DNA of 14,280 nt. Origin: Alphaproteobacteria bacterium. GTDB lineage: Bacteria; Pseudomonadota; Alphaproteobacteria; Rickettsiales; VGDC01. The notes under the pieces are model-generated. The model was not told where the DNA came from. It searched no databases and saw nothing but the letters and a program-made list of their open reading frames with translations. Numbering within the stretch: the first letter of the stretch is position 1; every line of letters begins with the position of its first letter. Positions 13,408 to 14,280 of this stretch are shown here, piece after piece. The stretch lies in contig VGDC01000013.1 in the NCBI GenBank assembly GCA_016869895.1, forward strand, positions 1 to 14,280, written 5' to 3'. Made by a program: the position numbers and the translations under genes.

Positions 13408-14280
13408 TTCGGAGGATTATACGGTATTACAGTTTGTTCGATCGTTCCGAAGATGGAGTTGTGGTAATCGTCCAGCATCTCGATTTTCACGGTGTCGCCC
13501 GATTGCAGGAAGGGCGTTTTGCTGTCGCCCGTCTCCAGCTTCTCGATGGTGCGCTGCTCGACGATACAGGAAGAACCCACGCTTTTGTCCTTGTTGGACA
13601 CCGTGCCCGAACCGATGATGGTGCCAGCCGCCAATGGGCGGGTCTTCGCCGCATGGTGGATAAGCTGCGGGAAGTTGAACACCATGTCCACACCTGCATT
13701 TGGCTCGCCGAAGCGTTTGCCGTTCAGGAAGCTGCGCAAAGGACGGTGCAGCTTACCGTCTTTCCAATATGCCCCCAGCGATTTCGGGCTGACGGCCACG
13801 GGCGAGAAGGCGGATGGCGGCTTGGACTGCACGAAGCCGAAGCCTTTGGTCAGCTCTGGCATGGCGAGGTAGCGCAAAGAGACATCATTGCAGAGCATCA
13901 CCAGTTTGATATGGTGCTCGGCATCCTCCACGGAAACGCCCATGGGCACGTCATCGGTGATGACCGCCACTTCGCCCTCGAAATCCACGCCCCAGTCATC
14001 CACGCTCACATAGGGCAGATCATCATAAGGCGCATGGAAACTGTCGGAACAGCCCTGATACATCAGCGGATCCGTCCAGAAGCTCTGGGGCATCTCCACC
14101 CCGCGGGATTTGCGCACCAGTTCCACATGGTTCACATAAGCCGAACCGTCGAGCCACTGGAAGGCGCGGGGCAGCGGAGAAGCGGCGCGTTTCTGGTCGA
14201 AGGCAAAAGCCCCGTCCATCTGCACCCCAGCGGAAAGCTGTTTATAGAGCACTTCCAGCTTCGGGCCGGCATGTGCCCAG
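13404..14280 (-). CDS. Fumarylacetoacetate hydrolase family protein (5' end beyond window)
   Basis: At least 292 residues; the frame stays open to the window edge, so the start is not visible. The first in-window candidate start (GTG at 14252) is probably internal because conserved-looking sequence continues upstream (WAHAGPKLEV). The enzyme splits fumarylacetoacetate into fumarate and acetoacetate, the last step of tyrosine degradation. Family landmarks are LPRAFQWLDGSAYVNHVELV, SFWTDPLMYQG, the metal-binding DFEGEVAV (Glu-x-Glu) and LCNDVSLR (Asp), KPPSAFSP, and GTIIGSGTVSN near the C-terminus. It belongs to the shorter FAH-domain group found beside maleylacetoacetate isomerase in Proteobacteria. 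It overlaps the isomerase gene by four bases, and the two form the end of an operon whose earlier genes, perhaps homogentisate dioxygenase, would lie outside the window. Confidence 0.9.
   Translation of the reverse strand, partial: WAHAGPKLEVLYKQLSAGVQMDGAFAFDQKRAASPLPRAFQWLDGSAYVNHVELVRKSRGVEMPQSFWTDPLMYQGCSDSFHAPYDDLPYVSVDDWGVDFEGEVAVITDDVPMGVSVEDAEHHIKLVMLCNDVSLRYLAMPELTKGFGFVQSKPPSAFSPVAVSPKSLGAYWKDGKLHRPLRSFLNGKRFGEPNAGVDMVFNFPQLIHHAAKTRPLAAGTIIGSGTVSNKDKSVGSSCIVEQRTIEKLETGDSKTPFLQSGDTVKIEMLDDYHNSIFGTIEQTVIPYNPPK

Overview
The window looks like chromosomal DNA from a free-living, GC-rich alphaproteobacterium. This is inferred from an OmpA-family lipoprotein with the N-terminal module common in that class (Tyr-Asp-Cys-Trp-Met-Glu-Gln-Gln), a TTAA-N7-TTAA motif of the CtrA type, and a fumarylacetoacetate hydrolase / maleylacetoacetate isomerase pair. 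No rRNA, tRNA, CRISPR, insertion sequence or phage gene was seen.

Left part (1-4041, all + strand): the 3' end of one OmpA-like gene, a complete OmpA-family lipoprotein, a CobD/CbiB-like membrane protein that has lost several family-conserved residues, and a cytoplasmic GH37 trehalase. These look like ordinary core genes.

Centre (4220-12759, all + strand): the remarkable part. Four consecutive large paralogous genes (663, 734, 632 and 586 codons) encode serralysin-like metzincin proteins. Each has an N-terminal conserved module (F-x-G-[DE]-E-F-x-x-M-L), a metzincin domain ending in a Met-turn M-A-Y, an RTX-like Gly/Asp/Asn beta-roll region, and a variable tail ending in basic residues. The first three carry an intact zinc motif HExxHxxGxxHPHD. 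The fourth has the same layout, but the first zinc His, the catalytic Glu and the second zinc His are replaced (QQLGL), so it should be a pseudoprotease. A 102-residue protein of unknown function lies just upstream of the second protease and probably shares its transcript. Strong hairpin terminators follow the second and third genes, so the cluster is probably several transcription units. No secretion apparatus or recognised inhibitor gene lies in the window, and none of the four proteins has an N-terminal signal peptide.

Right part (12760-14280, - strand): maleylacetoacetate isomerase and a fumarylacetoacetate hydrolase that runs off the window. They overlap by 4 bases and form the end of a tyrosine/homogentisate degradation operon. 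The operon converges on the fourth protease gene with no bases between the two stop codons.

The most interesting content is the tandem metalloprotease family with one inactivated member: an expanded, diversified set of presumably exported or effector-like proteases with a built-in candidate decoy or regulator.
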